Assembly (NCBI GenBank): GCA_020832555.1
Contig: JAFIEM010000004.1
Span: forward strand, 1-64,000
DNA length: 64,000 bases
Source: Natronohydrobacter sp.
Lineage (GTDB): Bacteria; Pseudomonadota; Alphaproteobacteria; Rhodobacterales; Rhodobacteraceae
Direction: 5' to 3'
Shown here: piece by piece, positions 34,952 through 44,959 of the stretch
Numbering within the stretch: the first letter of the stretch is position 1
Layout of the letters: each line of letters opens with the position of its first letter
Translations under genes and position numbers: made by a program
The notes under the pieces: model-generated
Seen by the model: the letters and a program-made list of their open reading frames with translations, nothing else
What the model was told of the DNA's origin: nothing
Databases searched by the model: none

Positions 34952-35440
34952 ATGACTGATGCTTTCCATCTGACAACCGAAACGCTTGCACCGGAACAGA
35001 CCGCAGATCTCGCCATGCGCCTTGGAGCCTTGCTTGGTCCGGGCGACACTGTGCTGCTGGAGGGTCCGGTCGGGGCTGGCAAGAGCCATTTCTGCCGCGC
35101 GCTGATCCAGTCGCGACTCGCCGCTCAGGGTCGGATGGAAGATGTGCCCTCGCCAAGTTTCACGTTGGTCCAGACCTATGATGCGGGAGATGTCGAGATT
35201 TGGCATGCAGACCTCTACCGTCTCTCCGACCCGCAGGAGATTGTCGAGCTTGGTCTGGAAGACGCTTTCTCAACCGCGATTTGCCTTGTCGAATGGGCCG
35301 GGCGTCTGGGCGACATGGCACCGCCCGAAGCGCTTCAGGTGACAATCCTTCCCGGTGTGGCCCCCGAGGCGCGGCAGATCGTCTTCAGCGGTCCCCCGTG
35401 CTGGCAGGAGCGCTTGCGCACATTTCTGGTCATGGCCTGA
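34952..35440 (+). CDS. tsaE: tRNA threonylcarbamoyladenosine biosynthesis ATPase TsaE
   Basis: A 162-residue P-loop ATPase that drives turnover of the TsaBD complex making t6A37 in ANN-decoding tRNAs. Walker A is GPVGAGKSH (38-46); PSPSFTLVQTY and IWHADLYRLSDPQEI are the family's switch-like motifs; LVEWAGRLG is typical. It is followed after nine bases by addB. In many relatives two amino-sugar recycling genes (a phosphotransferase and a nucleotidyltransferase) sit in that gap and are missing here. Confidence 0.95.
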   Translation: MTDAFHLTTETLAPEQTADLAMRLGALLGPGDTVLLEGPVGAGKSHFCRALIQSRLAAQGRMEDVPSPSFTLVQTYDAGDVEIWHADLYRLSDPQEIVELGLEDAFSTAICLVEWAGRLGDMAPPEALQVTILPGVAPEARQIVFSGPPCWQERLRTFLVMA

Positions 35441-35449
35441 GGGCATAGG

Positions 35450-38380
35450 ATGTTCGCGCTAGACCCTGCCCCGCCCCGCCTTTTCGCCCTTCCGCCCGGT
35501 GTCGATTTTCCGCAGGCTTTCGCGCAGGGCTGCCTGGCCCGTATGACGGACCTGCCACCGGAAGCGCGGGCGCGGGTGACGGTACTGGCCAATTCCGCCC
35601 GGATGCGCAGCCGGTTGCGCGCGGCCTTTGCGGCACAGGGGCCGGGGTTGCAGCCGCGTATCCGGTTGATCAGCGATCCGCTGCTGTTCGAAGGGGCTGC
35701 GGCGCTTCCTCCTGCGATCCCTCCGCTGCGACGCAGGCTTGAACTGGCGCAACTTGTCGAGCGATTGTTGCAGTCCGCGCCCGATCTTGCGCCGCGCAGC
35801 GCACTTTTTGACCTGTCTGACAGTCTGGCGCGGCTTTTTGCCGAAATGCAGGCCGAGGGTGTGCCGCCGGAGCGGTTGCGCGATCTGGATGTGAGTCGCC
35901 ATTCCGGACATTGGGCGCGGTCTCTCGCATTCATCTTGCTGGCCGAGCAGGTCGTTCATGCCGATACCCCTGACGCCGAGGGCCGCCTGCGCGCGCAAGC
36001 CGAAGCGCTGATCGCACGGTGGCAGGACAGACCACCGCAAGATCCGATCCTGATCGCCGGATCGACGGGCTCGCGCGGGACAACCGCGCTGCTGATGCAG
36101 GCTGTGGCGCGGTTGCCCTTGGGCGCGGTCGTTCTGCCGGGCTTCGATTTCGACATGCAAGGCGACACATGGGGCGCGCTGACAGCTGGGGCCGCGCCAG
36201 AGGATCACCCACAATTCAGGTTCTTGCGGTTGTGTCAGGCACTGGACATCGCGCCGGAACAGGTCACGCCATGGGGCGAGCGCGCGGCGCCTGAACCTGC
36301 GCGCAATGCGCTGGTCTCGCTGGCGCTACGACCGGCCCCGGTCACTGATCAGTGGATGCAGGACGGTCCGCGCCTGTGCGATCTGGACCAGGCCTGCGCT
36401 GGTTTGACGCTGATCGAGGCGCCGTCGCCGCGCATGGAAGCGCAGGCTATCGCGTTGCGCCTGCGCCATGCTGCCGAAGCTGGCCAGAGCGCTTCGCTGA
36501 TCACGCCCGACCGCGATCTGACGCGACGGGTAACGGCCACGCTGGATCAATGGCGCATTACGCCCGATGACAGCGCGGGCCGCCCGCTGGCACTGTCTGC
36601 GCCGGGGCGGTTTCTGCGTCATGTCGCGGGCTTGATGGCGCAGCGCATGGACGGACAGGCGTTGCTGACGCTTCTGAAACACCCGTTGACCCATAGCGCG
36701 GGCGACCGGGGGCCGCATCTGCTGCACACGCGCGATCTGGAATTGCGCTTGCGGCGCAGGGGTGTGGCCTATCCAGCCCCGGAATTTCTGCGCGAATTCG
36801 CGGTGCGGGCCGATTGCGCGGGCTGGGCCGAGTGGCTGTGCGCGGTCCTGCCCTTCGCGCCTGACCCGACCCCGCGCCCGCTTGCGGACCTGGTCGCGGC
36901 CCATCTGGCCTTGACCGAGGCACTGGCGGCTGGTCCTGAAGGCGGCGAAAGCGAATTGTGGAGAGCGGCAGCTGGGGCCAAGGCGCTGAGTGCCATGACG
37001 GATCTCGCGCATGAAGCCGGTCATGGTGGCGCGCTCTCGCCGCGCGATTACGAGGCTTTCGTCACCGCCTATCTGCAGGGTTTCGAGGTACGCGAACCTG
37101 TGACCGCCCATCCCGGTATCATGATCTGGGGCACGCTGGAAGCCCGCGTGCAGGGCGCGGATCTGGTCATACTTGCGGGGCTGAACGAAGGCATCTGGCC
37201 AAAATCGCCCGACCCGGACCCTTGGCTGAACCGCCGGATGCGCGCGGATGCCGGGCTTTTGCTGCCCGAACGCCAGATCGGTCTGTCTGCGCATGATTTC
37301 CAGCAGGCGATTGCTGCGCGCGAGGTGGTGCTGAGCCGCGCTGTGCGCGATTCGGAAGCGCAGACGGTGCCTTCGCGCTGGCTGAACCGGCTGACCAACC
37401 TGCTGAACGGCTTGCCCGAACAGGGGGTGCATGCGCTGGACGGGATGCGTGCGCGCGGCGAGCACTGGCTGCGCATGGCCGAGGCATTCGATGCCCATTT
37501 CGACCATCTGCCCGATGACCCGTCCGCGCTGCGCCCGGCCCCTGCGCCGCCGATTGCTGCGCGCCCGCGCGAGTTGCCTGTAACCGCGATCAACCGGCTG
37601 ATCCGCGACCCGTATGAGATTTACGCGAAATATGTACTGGGGCTGCGCAAGCTGAATTCGCTGCATCCCTCGCCCGATGCGCTATTGCGCGGGACGGTGC
37701 TGCATAAGGTTCTGGAAGTGTTCACCAAAGCCGCGCCAGAGCCGGACCCGATGGCGCAACTGATGCGGATCGGGGCAGAGGTGCTGCAAGATGAAGTGCC
37801 CTGGCCTGCGGCGCGTGCGCTGTTTCAGGCACGGCTGGCGCGGTCGGCGCAGGCGTTCTTGCAATTCCATATGGACCAGCCGGGCCGCGTGCTGATGCTG
37901 GAAGAACGCGGCGCGATGCCGTTTCGCGATCCGGCCTTCACGCTGGTCGCCAAACCCGACCGCGTGGATGAATGGCCTGACGGGCGGGTGCATATCATCG
38001 ACTACAAGACCGGAAACCCGCCGACCCAGTCGCAACAAAAGCATTTCGACAAGCAGCTTTTGCTACAGGCCATGATGGCCGAAGAGGCCGCTTTCGAGGC
38101 GCTGGGCCTGCGCGAGGTCGCGCGGATCACCTATCTGGGGCTTGGGGCGAAGCCGAAGATCGAAGCGACCGAGATCACGCCCGCGCTGCTGGCGGAAACG
38201 CGGGAGCAGTTCGAGAGGCTGATCCGCGCCTATCTGTCGCCGGAACGCGGCTTTCCCGCGCGGCGCTATCTGCTGAAAGAACAGGATGTTTCGGATTACG
38301 ATCACCTGTCGCGTTTTGGCGAATGGGTGATGCAGGACGAACCCGTGACCCTGCCGGTGGGGGATGCAGATGCAGTTTGA
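35450..38380 (+). CDS. addB: AddB subunit of double-strand break repair helicase-nuclease
   Basis: 976 residues. It partners AddA to process double-strand DNA ends for RecA-dependent repair. The body is a degenerate UvrD-like helicase region (WGTLEARVQGADLVILAGLNEGIWP is the typical central motif). The C-terminal PD-(D/E)XK nuclease has LLRGTVLHKVLEVF and D851/K853 in VHIIDYKTGNPP, so the nuclease looks intact. It is the alphaproteobacterial form, without the iron-sulfur cysteine pattern of the Firmicute AddB. The stop lies 17 bases inside addA, giving coupled translation. Confidence 0.95.
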   Translation: MFALDPAPPRLFALPPGVDFPQAFAQGCLARMTDLPPEARARVTVLANSARMRSRLRAAFAAQGPGLQPRIRLISDPLLFEGAAALPPAIPPLRRRLELAQLVERLLQSAPDLAPRSALFDLSDSLARLFAEMQAEGVPPERLRDLDVSRHSGHWARSLAFILLAEQVVHADTPDAEGRLRAQAEALIARWQDRPPQDPILIAGSTGSRGTTALLMQAVARLPLGAVVLPGFDFDMQGDTWGALTAGAAPEDHPQFRFLRLCQALDIAPEQVTPWGERAAPEPARNALVSLALRPAPVTDQWMQDGPRLCDLDQACAGLTLIEAPSPRMEAQAIALRLRHAAEAGQSASLITPDRDLTRRVTATLDQWRITPDDSAGRPLALSAPGRFLRHVAGLMAQRMDGQALLTLLKHPLTHSAGDRGPHLLHTRDLELRLRRRGVAYPAPEFLREFAVRADCAGWAEWLCAVLPFAPDPTPRPLADLVAAHLALTEALAAGPEGGESELWRAAAGAKALSAMTDLAHEAGHGGALSPRDYEAFVTAYLQGFEVREPVTAHPGIMIWGTLEARVQGADLVILAGLNEGIWPKSPDPDPWLNRRMRADAGLLLPERQIGLSAHDFQQAIAAREVVLSRAVRDSEAQTVPSRWLNRLTNLLNGLPEQGVHALDGMRARGEHWLRMAEAFDAHFDHLPDDPSALRPAPAPPIAARPRELPVTAINRLIRDPYEIYAKYVLGLRKLNSLHPSPDALLRGTVLHKVLEVFTKAAPEPDPMAQLMRIGAEVLQDEVPWPAARALFQARLARSAQAFLQFHMDQPGRVLMLEERGAMPFRDPAFTLVAKPDRVDEWPDGRVHIIDYKTGNPPTQSQQKHFDKQLLLQAMMAEEAAFEALGLREVARITYLGLGAKPKIEATEITPALLAETREQFERLIRAYLSPERGFPARRYLLKEQDVSDYDHLSRFGEWVMQDEPVTLPVGDADAV

Positions 38381-41300
38381 TGAAGCGACCCTTGCGCAGA
38401 ACCGCGCCTCCAGCCCACTCGATTCGACCTGGCTTTCGGCCAATGCGGGGTCAGGCAAGACCAAGGTTCTGACCGACCGCGTGGCGCGGCTGCTGCTGCG
38501 CGGGGTAGAGCCGCAGCGCATCCTGTGCCTGACCTATACCAAGGCGGCGGCCAGCGAGATGCAGAACCGCCTGTTCACGCTTCTGGGCAAATGGGCGATG
38601 CTGCCAGAGGCCAGTTTGCGGTCAGAGCTTGCAAAGATCGATGCGGAACCGACCGGCGGGCTGGCCGAAGCGCGGCGCCTGTTCGCCCGCGCGATCGAGG
38701 CACCGGGCGGGCTGAAAATCCAGACGATCCATTCCTTCTGCGCGGCGCTCTTGCGGCGGTTTCCTTTGGAAGCCGGATTGTCCCCGGCCTTTACCGAAAT
38801 GGATGACCGCTCAGCCCGCATCCTGCGCGCGGATGTACTGGACCTTTTGGCCGAAGGGGAAGGGCGGGCGGCGCTCGACGCCTTGGCGCAGGTATTCACT
38901 GGGGCTGATCTGGACGACCTGCTGCGCGAAATTTGCGGGCAGGCGCAGGCGTTTGAGGGAGATTTGCCAGAGGCGGAGTTGCGGACGGCGCTGGATTTGC
39001 CCGAAGGGTTTGACGAACAGAGGCTTCTGGCGGATGTGTTTCTGGGTAGCGAGTTTGCGCTGTTCGACGATCTGGTGCCGGTGCTGGCCGCGGGTAGCGT
39101 GACCGATACCAAGAACGCCGAAAAACTGCGCGTGATCGCGCAGGCCGCGCCGGAAATGGCCCTGCTGGAGGCGCTGGAAGGGCTGTTTCTGACGGGCGCC
39201 GGCGCGAAGGAACCCTTCACGGCGAAAATCGGCAGCTTCCCCACCAAAGCGACCCAGAAAGCGCTTGGCCCGCTGCTTGACCCTCTCAATCACCTGATGG
39301 CGCGGGTCGAAGGCGCCCGCGCGCGCAGGCTGGCATTGGCCTGTTTCACCCGAAGCAAGGCTCTGCACGAATTCGCCCGCAGCTTTCTGCCTGCTTATGC
39401 GCAGGCCAAATCCGCGCGCGGCTGGCTGGATTTCGACGATCTGATCGCCCGCGCAGGCCAGTTGCTGACTGATCCATCCGTGGCGCAATGGGTGCTGTTC
39501 AAGCTTGATGGCGGGGTCGATCACATTCTGGTCGATGAGGCGCAGGACACTTCCCCCGGCCAATGGCGCGTGATCGAACATCTGGCGCAGGAATTCACCG
39601 CCGGGATCGGCGCGGTGGACGCCAGCCGCACGCTGTTTGTCGTGGGTGACAAGAAGCAGTCGATCTATTCCTTTCAAGGGGCTGATCTGCGCGTGTTTGA
39701 CGCGATGCAGGCGCAGTTCCGCGAGAAACTCGCCCATGTCGATCTGCGGCTGAACGAGGCGCTTCTGGCCCATTCCTTCCGCTCTTCGGATGCGATTTTG
39801 CGTATGGTCGATGCGACCTTCCGCCCGCCGCGCGATGCGGGGCTGGGGGGCGTGCCGCAGCATATTGCCTTTTTCTCTGATCTGCCCGGACGTGTGGATT
39901 TGTGGCCTGTAATCGAGAGTGGCGAGCCCCCCAAGCCGCCCGAATGGTATGATCCGGTCGATGTATTGCCCGAAGAGCACCATTACCGCCAGCTTGCCCG
40001 TGCGATTGCAGCCGAGTTGCGCAGGATGATCGACGCGCGCGTGATGCTGCCCCATCGGGATGGTGCGAAACCGATGACTGAAGGCGATGTGCTGATCCTC
40101 GTGCGCCGCCGCAACGCGCTGTTTCACGAGATCATCGCGGCCTGCAAGGCCGAAGGGTTGCAGATGGCAGGAGCGGACCGGTTGCGTTTGGGCGGCGAGA
40201 TGGCCGTACGTGATCTCACAGCGCTTCTCGCGTTTCTTGCCACGCCTGAAGATGACCTGTCATTGGCCGCCTGTCTGCGTTCTCCCCTTTTCGGTTGGTC
40301 CGAGGATCAGTTGTTCCGGCTTGCCCAGGGTCGGGAAAAGACGTTCCTGTGGACCCGGCTGCGTGAGAGTGGTGAGGACATGACGCTGGAGGTCATCAAC
40401 GATCTGAGACGTCAGACCGATTTCCTGCGCCCCTATGATCTGATCGAGCGGATGCTGACCCGCCATGACGGTCGCCGCCGCCTGATCGCGCGATTGGGGC
40501 CAGAGGCCGAGGACGGGATTGATGCCTTTCTGGCTCAGGCGCTGGCCTATGAGCCTTTGGAAACACCAAGCCTGACCGGGTTTCTGGCATGGCTGGAACA
40601 GGGCGATGTGCAGATCAAGCGCGAGTTGGGACGCGCGGACGGACGGTTGCGGGTGATGACCGTGCATGGTGCGAAGGGACTGGAAGCACCAGTCGTTATC
40701 CTGCCCGATACAAGCGACCGCAGCGCGCGCGACAGCGGGCAGATCGTGGATCTTGGGAAGCTGCCCGTCTGGCGCACCTCAAAGGACGATGCGCCGGAGC
40801 GAGTGCTGGAGAGCATGGAGGCACGCGCGATACGGAGCGCGGAAGAGGATGCGCGCCTCTTGTATGTTGCGATGACACGTGCCGAGCATTGGCTGATCAT
40901 AGCGGGTGCGGGGAAGGTCAACCAACCCGAGTGCTGGTATAGGCGGATCGCCGAAGGCATGGAGCACATCGGGGCTGTGCCCTTCGACATGCCCACAGGA
41001 CGCGGGATGCGGTATCAGCATCTCGATTGGCCCGAGCCGGCCGATGCCGGACATGGACTAACGAGTGCGGTGCAAGTCGATCTGCCAGGAATGCTTTGGC
41101 AGGCTGCATCTGCCCCGGTAGTGGCCCCGCCTGATCTGTCACCATCGTCGCTTGGTGGTGCCAAGGCGCTGCCCGGAGAGGCCGGCGAAAGCACCGAGGC
41201 AGCACTGACGCGCGGCACGCAGTTGCATCTGTTGCTCGAGCATCTGCCGCTCTGGCCTGACGCTGAATGGCAATCGCGCGCGCGCGATCTGCTGGCGAGT

Positions 41301-41723
41301 CACGAGGCAGGGCTGCCTGCGGACTTCGAGACGCTTCTGGCAGAAGCCGCGCAAGTTTTGAGCGCGCCCGGTCTTGCAGAGCTGTTCGGGCCGGAAAGCC
41401 TTGCAGAGGTCGAGATCACGGCAGAACTGTTTGAGCGTCCTCTCTCGGGGGTTATCGACCGGTTGATCGTCACGCCGGGTCGCGTCTTGGCCGTCGACTA
41501 CAAGTCTAACCGCGTTGTGCCTGCGCGCGCGAGTGATGTGCCGGAAGGGTTGCTGCGGCAGATGGGGGCGTATCGCGCGGCACTGGCGCAGGTTTTTCCT
41601 GGTCGCGAGATAGGTGTCGCGCTCCTGTGGACCGCCAAGGCGGAGGTGATGCACCTGCCGGCAGCACTGGTCGATAGCGCAGTTGCGCGCGCGGCGCTTG
41701 AATCCGGCGCGGCACAGGCTTAG
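38364..41723 (+). CDS. addA: AddA helicase-nuclease subunit
   Basis: A 1119-residue UvrD/Rep-type 3'-5' helicase with a C-terminal nuclease. Walker A is ANAGSGKT (26-33); other helicase motifs include LCLTYTKAAASEM, LVDEAQDTSPGQW, GDKKQSIYSFQGAD, MTVHGAKGLEAPVVILPDT and LYVAMTRAEHWL. The nuclease motif is VLAVDYKSNRV with D1045 and K1047. It forms the AddAB complex with the upstream gene. A GGTGGGGG stretch lies before ATG 38364; ATG 38370 is two codons later. Confidence 0.96.
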   Translation: MQMQFDEATLAQNRASSPLDSTWLSANAGSGKTKVLTDRVARLLLRGVEPQRILCLTYTKAAASEMQNRLFTLLGKWAMLPEASLRSELAKIDAEPTGGLAEARRLFARAIEAPGGLKIQTIHSFCAALLRRFPLEAGLSPAFTEMDDRSARILRADVLDLLAEGEGRAALDALAQVFTGADLDDLLREICGQAQAFEGDLPEAELRTALDLPEGFDEQRLLADVFLGSEFALFDDLVPVLAAGSVTDTKNAEKLRVIAQAAPEMALLEALEGLFLTGAGAKEPFTAKIGSFPTKATQKALGPLLDPLNHLMARVEGARARRLALACFTRSKALHEFARSFLPAYAQAKSARGWLDFDDLIARAGQLLTDPSVAQWVLFKLDGGVDHILVDEAQDTSPGQWRVIEHLAQEFTAGIGAVDASRTLFVVGDKKQSIYSFQGADLRVFDAMQAQFREKLAHVDLRLNEALLAHSFRSSDAILRMVDATFRPPRDAGLGGVPQHIAFFSDLPGRVDLWPVIESGEPPKPPEWYDPVDVLPEEHHYRQLARAIAAELRRMIDARVMLPHRDGAKPMTEGDVLILVRRRNALFHEIIAACKAEGLQMAGADRLRLGGEMAVRDLTALLAFLATPEDDLSLAACLRSPLFGWSEDQLFRLAQGREKTFLWTRLRESGEDMTLEVINDLRRQTDFLRPYDLIERMLTRHDGRRRLIARLGPEAEDGIDAFLAQALAYEPLETPSLTGFLAWLEQGDVQIKRELGRADGRLRVMTVHGAKGLEAPVVILPDTSDRSARDSGQIVDLGKLPVWRTSKDDAPERVLESMEARAIRSAEEDARLLYVAMTRAEHWLIIAGAGKVNQPECWYRRIAEGMEHIGAVPFDMPTGRGMRYQHLDWPEPADAGHGLTSAVQVDLPGMLWQAASAPVVAPPDLSPSSLGGAKALPGEAGESTEAALTRGTQLHLLLEHLPLWPDAEWQSRARDLLASHEAGLPADFETLLAEAAQVLSAPGLAELFGPESLAEVEITAELFERPLSGVIDRLIVTPGRVLAVDYKSNRVVPARASDVPEGLLRQMGAYRAALAQVFPGREIGVALLWTAKAEVMHLPAALVDSAVARAALESGAAQA

Positions 41724-41757
41724 GTAGGTCGCAACATAACCCAGATTGGAGGGGCCG

Positions 41758-42078
41758 ATGCCCACTGTTGCCGTGACCGATGCCACTTTTGACGCCGAAG
41801 TGCGCCAGTCCGATATTCCCGTTGTGGTCGATTTCTGGGCCGAATGGTGTGGCCCTTGCAAGCAGATCGGCCCAGCTCTGGAAGAGCTGTCGGCAGAGTT
41901 CGAAGGCCGGGTGAAGATCGCCAAGGTCAATGTGGATGAGAATCCGAATACTGCGGCCTCGATGGGGATTCGCGGCATTCCGGCGCTCTTCCTGTTCAAG
42001 GATGGTCAGGTCGTGTCGAACAAGGTAGGTGCCGCACCCAAATCGGCCCTGCAAAGCTGGATCAGCGAGTCCGTCTGA
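41758..42078 (+). CDS. trxA: Thioredoxin 1
   Basis: Cytosolic disulfide reductase of 106 residues with the classic active site WCGPC ([14 protein letters not shown]) and cis-proline loop [11 protein letters not shown]. It supplies electrons to ribonucleotide reductase, peroxiredoxins and others. GGAGGGGCCG precedes ATG 41758. Location directly after addA is common in alphaproteobacteria; it may share the addBA transcript. Confidence 0.96.
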   Translation: MPTVAVTDATFDAEVRQSDIPVVVDFWAEWCGPCKQIGPALEELSAEFEGRVKIAKVNVDENPNTAASMGIRGIPALFLFKDGQVVSNKVGAAPKSALQSWISESV

Positions 42079-42087
42079 TCAGAGAGA

Positions 42088-42112
42088 GGGCGCGAGCGGA
42101 TCGCGCCCTTCT
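42088..42112 (+). terminator. Terminator after trxA
   Basis: GGGCGCGA (42088-42095), loop GCGGA, TCGCGCCC (42101-42108), then TTCT. A stable stem with a weak U-tract. Confidence 0.6.
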
Positions 42113-42127
42113 CCTATCTCACTCCGT

Positions 42128-42173
42128 GCCGAGAGATGCGCCTCCGGCGGGAGTATTTTCGGCAAGATGAAGA
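42128..42173 (+). repeat. Intergenic element, Rhodobacteraceae type B
   Basis: Contains CCTCCGGCGGGAGTATTTTC followed by GGCAAGATGAAG just before hslV. From memory, this phrase is found in many copies between genes of Rhodobacteraceae. Read in reverse (CTTGCCGAAAATACTCC...), it shares a core with the element at 5727. The AAGATGAAGAGG end also supplies purines near the hslV ribosome site. Confidence 0.5.
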
Positions 42174-42180
42174 GGCTGCG

Positions 42181-42732
42181 ATGAGCGATTTTCCGGGCTG
42201 GCATGGCACGACGATTCTGGCCGTGCGACGTGGCGGAGAAGTGGTTGTGGCCGGAGATGGTCAGGTCTCGTTGGGCCAGACCGTGATCAAGGGCGGCGCG
42301 CGCAAGGTGCGCAGGCTGTCGCCGGGTGGCTATGAGGTGGTCGCGGGCTTCGCCGGATCGACTGCTGATGCCTTTACGCTGCTGGAGCGGCTGGAGGCGA
42401 AGCTGGAAGCGACGCCGGGACAGCTGGCGCGGGCCTCGGTGGAACTGGCGAAGGACTGGCGCACAGACAAGTATCTTCAGAAGCTGGAAGCGATGCTCAT
42501 CGTCACGGATGGGCGCGATCTGTTCGTCATCACCGGCGCGGGCGATGTGCTGGAGCCGGAGCATGATATCGCGGCAATCGGCTCGGGTGGAAATTTCGCT
42601 TTGGCCGCCGCGCGCGGGCTGATGGCGAGTGAGCTATCAGCGGAAGAGGTGGCGCGGCGCGCGATGGCAATTGCGGCAGATATCTGCGTTTACACCAATG
42701 GCAACCTGACTGTGGAGAAGATCAGCGCATGA
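42181..42732 (+). CDS. hslV: ATP-dependent protease subunit HslV
   Basis: Proteasome-like peptidase that forms a double hexamer and degrades unfolded proteins fed by HslU. 183 residues; the mature chain should start at T10 ([12 protein letters not shown]), so a nine-residue propeptide is removed. [13 protein letters not shown] and [16 protein letters not shown] are conserved. An in-frame ATG at 42136 would add 15 residues encoded by the repeat element and is rejected. It overlaps hslU by ATGA. Confidence 0.96.
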   Translation: MSDFPGWHGTTILAVRRGGEVVVAGDGQVSLGQTVIKGGARKVRRLSPGGYEVVAGFAGSTADAFTLLERLEAKLEATPGQLARASVELAKDWRTDKYLQKLEAMLIVTDGRDLFVITGAGDVLEPEHDIAAIGSGGNFALAAARGLMASELSAEEVARRAMAIAADICVYTNGNLTVEKISA

Positions 42733-44033
42733 CCGACCTGACCCCGCGCGAGATTGTCAGCGAACTTGACCGTTTCATCATCGGCCAGAAGGACGCGAAG
42801 CGTGCTGTGGCAGTCGCCTTGCGCAATCGCTGGCGGCGCAAGCAACTGCCTGCGGATCTGCAGGAAGAAGTGTATCCCAAGAATATCCTGATGATCGGCC
42901 CCACAGGGGTCGGCAAGACTGAGATCAGCCGCAGGCTTGCCAAGCTTGCCCGCGCGCCGTTCCTGAAGGTTGAAGCCACGAAGTTCACCGAAGTCGGCTA
43001 TGTCGGGCGCGATGTCGAGCAGATCATCCGCGATCTGGTGGACAGTGCGATCCTGATGACCCGCGAGCAGATGCGCGAGGATGTGAAGGCGCGTGCGCAG
43101 GCCGCAGCCGAGGATCGGGTGATTGCGGCGCTGGCGGGTGAGGGCGCGCGCGACGGCACGCGCGAGATGTTCCGCCGCAAGCTGCTGGCCGGTGATCTGG
43201 ATGATACCGTGATCGAGATCGAGGTCGCGGATACATCAAATCCGATGGGCGGCATGTTCGATATTCCGGGCCAGCCGGGCGGGCAGATGATGAATCTGGG
43301 CGAGTTGTTCGGCAAGGCTCTGGGCGGCAGGCGCGTGCGCAAGAAGGTGACGGTCGCGGAAAGCCATGACCTGCTGGTCGCCGAGGAAGCCGACAAGCTG
43401 CTGGATGACGAGACGGTGAAGGCCGCCGCGCTGGAAGCGGTCGAGCAGAACGGCATCGTGTTTCTGGACGAGATCGACAAGGTCTGCGCGCGTTCTGACA
43501 TGCGCGGTGGAGATGTCAGCCGCGAGGGCGTTCAGCGTGACCTGTTGCCGCTGATCGAGGGCACGACGGTCAGCACCAAGCATGGGCCGGTGAAGACCGA
43601 TCATATCCTGTTCATCGCTTCGGGCGCGTTTCATATCGCGAAGCCCTCGGACCTGCTGCCGGAATTGCAGGGGCGTCTGCCGATCCGGGTTGAATTACGG
43701 GCGCTCACGGAGGGTGATTTCGTGCGCATCCTGACCGAGACCGACAATGCGCTGACGCGGCAATACACGGCGCTGATGGCGACTGAAGAAGTGACCGTCA
43801 CATTCACCGAGGACGGGATTGCCGCGCTGGCCAAGATCGCCGCCGATGTGAACCAGTCGGTCGAGAATATCGGCGCGCGCAGGCTTTACACGGTGATGGA
43901 GCGGGTGTTCGAGGAGTTATCTTTCCATGCGCCGGACCGGGCAGGGCAGGGAGTGACAGTGGATGCAGCTTTCGTCGAGAAGAATCTGGGTGATCTGGCA
44001 CGTTCGGCTGACCTGAGCCGCTATGTCTTGTAA
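42729..44033 (+). CDS. hslU: HslU ATPase/unfoldase
   Basis: A 434-residue AAA+ unfoldase of the HslUV protease. Walker A is GPTGVGKTE, Walker [10 protein letters not shown]; the I-domain insertion (about 110-235) is present, with the family-start [16 protein letters not shown] and the C-terminal SRYVL tail that docks into HslV. It is translationally coupled to hslV by a 4-base overlap. Confidence 0.97.
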   Translation: MTDLTPREIVSELDRFIIGQKDAKRAVAVALRNRWRRKQLPADLQEEVYPKNILMIGPTGVGKTEISRRLAKLARAPFLKVEATKFTEVGYVGRDVEQIIRDLVDSAILMTREQMREDVKARAQAAAEDRVIAALAGEGARDGTREMFRRKLLAGDLDDTVIEIEVADTSNPMGGMFDIPGQPGGQMMNLGELFGKALGGRRVRKKVTVAESHDLLVAEEADKLLDDETVKAAALEAVEQNGIVFLDEIDKVCARSDMRGGDVSREGVQRDLLPLIEGTTVSTKHGPVKTDHILFIASGAFHIAKPSDLLPELQGRLPIRVELRALTEGDFVRILTETDNALTRQYTALMATEEVTVTFTEDGIAALAKIAADVNQSVENIGARRLYTVMERVFEELSFHAPDRAGQGVTVDAAFVEKNLGDLARSADLSRYVL

Positions 44034-44106
44034 GCCTGCCACTGGACGGATGGGTTTCTTTTCTTATATAACTGCTCAGGAATAGCTGGCTCGGAGGGCG
44101 CAGGAC

Positions 44107-44463
44107 ATGAGCACGGGACAAACAGACGGAGATCTGCTGATCAAGCCGTCCACCACGGATCATACGCTTTATGAGCCTGTGGTCGAAGCCTGCAAGACCG
44201 TGTTTGATCCGGAAATCCCGGTGAATATCTACGATCTGGGGTTGATCTACACGATCACGATCTCGGATCAGGGCGAGGTCGGGATCATCATGACCCTGAC
44301 CGCACCGGGTTGCCCGGTGGCCGGTGAAATGCCTGGCTGGGTGTCAGATGCGGTTGGCGCTGTTCCGGGGGTGCAGTCCGTTGAGGTGGAAATGACCTTT
44401 GATCCGCAATGGGGCATGGACATGATGTCCGATGAGGCACGGCTTGAACTGGGCTTCATGTGA
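44107..44463 (+). CDS. sufT: SufT/DUF59 iron-sulfur assembly protein
   Basis: 118 residues, single MIP18/DUF59 domain: VFDPEIPVNIYDLGLIYTI, the TAPGCPVAGEMP loop with the conserved cysteine, and VEMTFDPQW. SufT-type proteins assist maturation of iron-sulfur proteins. Encoded here beside a HesB/IscA-type carrier rather than in a complete suf operon. A GGAGG lies 12-16 bases before the ATG. Confidence 0.9.
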   Translation: MSTGQTDGDLLIKPSTTDHTLYEPVVEACKTVFDPEIPVNIYDLGLIYTITISDQGEVGIIMTLTAPGCPVAGEMPGWVSDAVGAVPGVQSVEVEMTFDPQWGMDMMSDEARLELGFM

Positions 44464-44514
44464 GTGTCGCACTCTTGCAGGATAAGCTGCCGCAAAGACG
44501 CAAGGTGAATTGAA

Positions 44515-44907
44515 ATGTTCGCGATCCCTGGGAAATCTCCAGTCACCCTGACCCCGGCTGCTGTGCGCCAGATCCGGCGGTTGATGGAGCGCGAGGGGGC
44601 TTCTGGCCTGCGCGTTGGCGTCAAGAAGGGCGGCTGCGCGGGTATGGAATACACGATGGAAAGCGCGCAGGATATCCGCGAGCATGAAGAAGTGGTCGAG
44701 CAGGATGGCGCGCGCGTGATCATCGCGCCTATGGCGCAGATGTTCCTGTTCGGCACCGAAATTGACTATGAAACCGGACTGATTGAAAGCGCGTTCCGGT
44801 TCCGCAATCCGAATGTGACCGAAGCCTGTGGCTGTGGCGAGTCGATCAAGTTCGATGATGTAGAGACATTGACCGCGCGACTGAGCAACGCGAGATCGAC
44901 GGGCTGA
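44515..44907 (+). CDS. sufA: HesB/IscA-family iron-sulfur carrier
   Basis: 130 residues, A-type Fe-S carrier. The three conserved cysteines are seen in KKGGCAGMEY and the C-terminal EACGCGESIKF. It probably receives clusters from SufBCD and passes them to apoproteins. It lies 51 bases after the DUF59 gene on the same strand and may be co-transcribed. The symbol sufA is by family and context; erpA/iscA-type naming is possible. Confidence 0.88.
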   Translation: MFAIPGKSPVTLTPAAVRQIRRLMEREGASGLRVGVKKGGCAGMEYTMESAQDIREHEEVVEQDGARVIIAPMAQMFLFGTEIDYETGLIESAFRFRNPNVTEACGCGESIKFDDVETLTARLSNARSTG

Positions 44908-44959
44908 TTGCATCTGACGGGCAGGCCGCGTATCCCTTGCTTCTGAAAGGGAGAACGCC

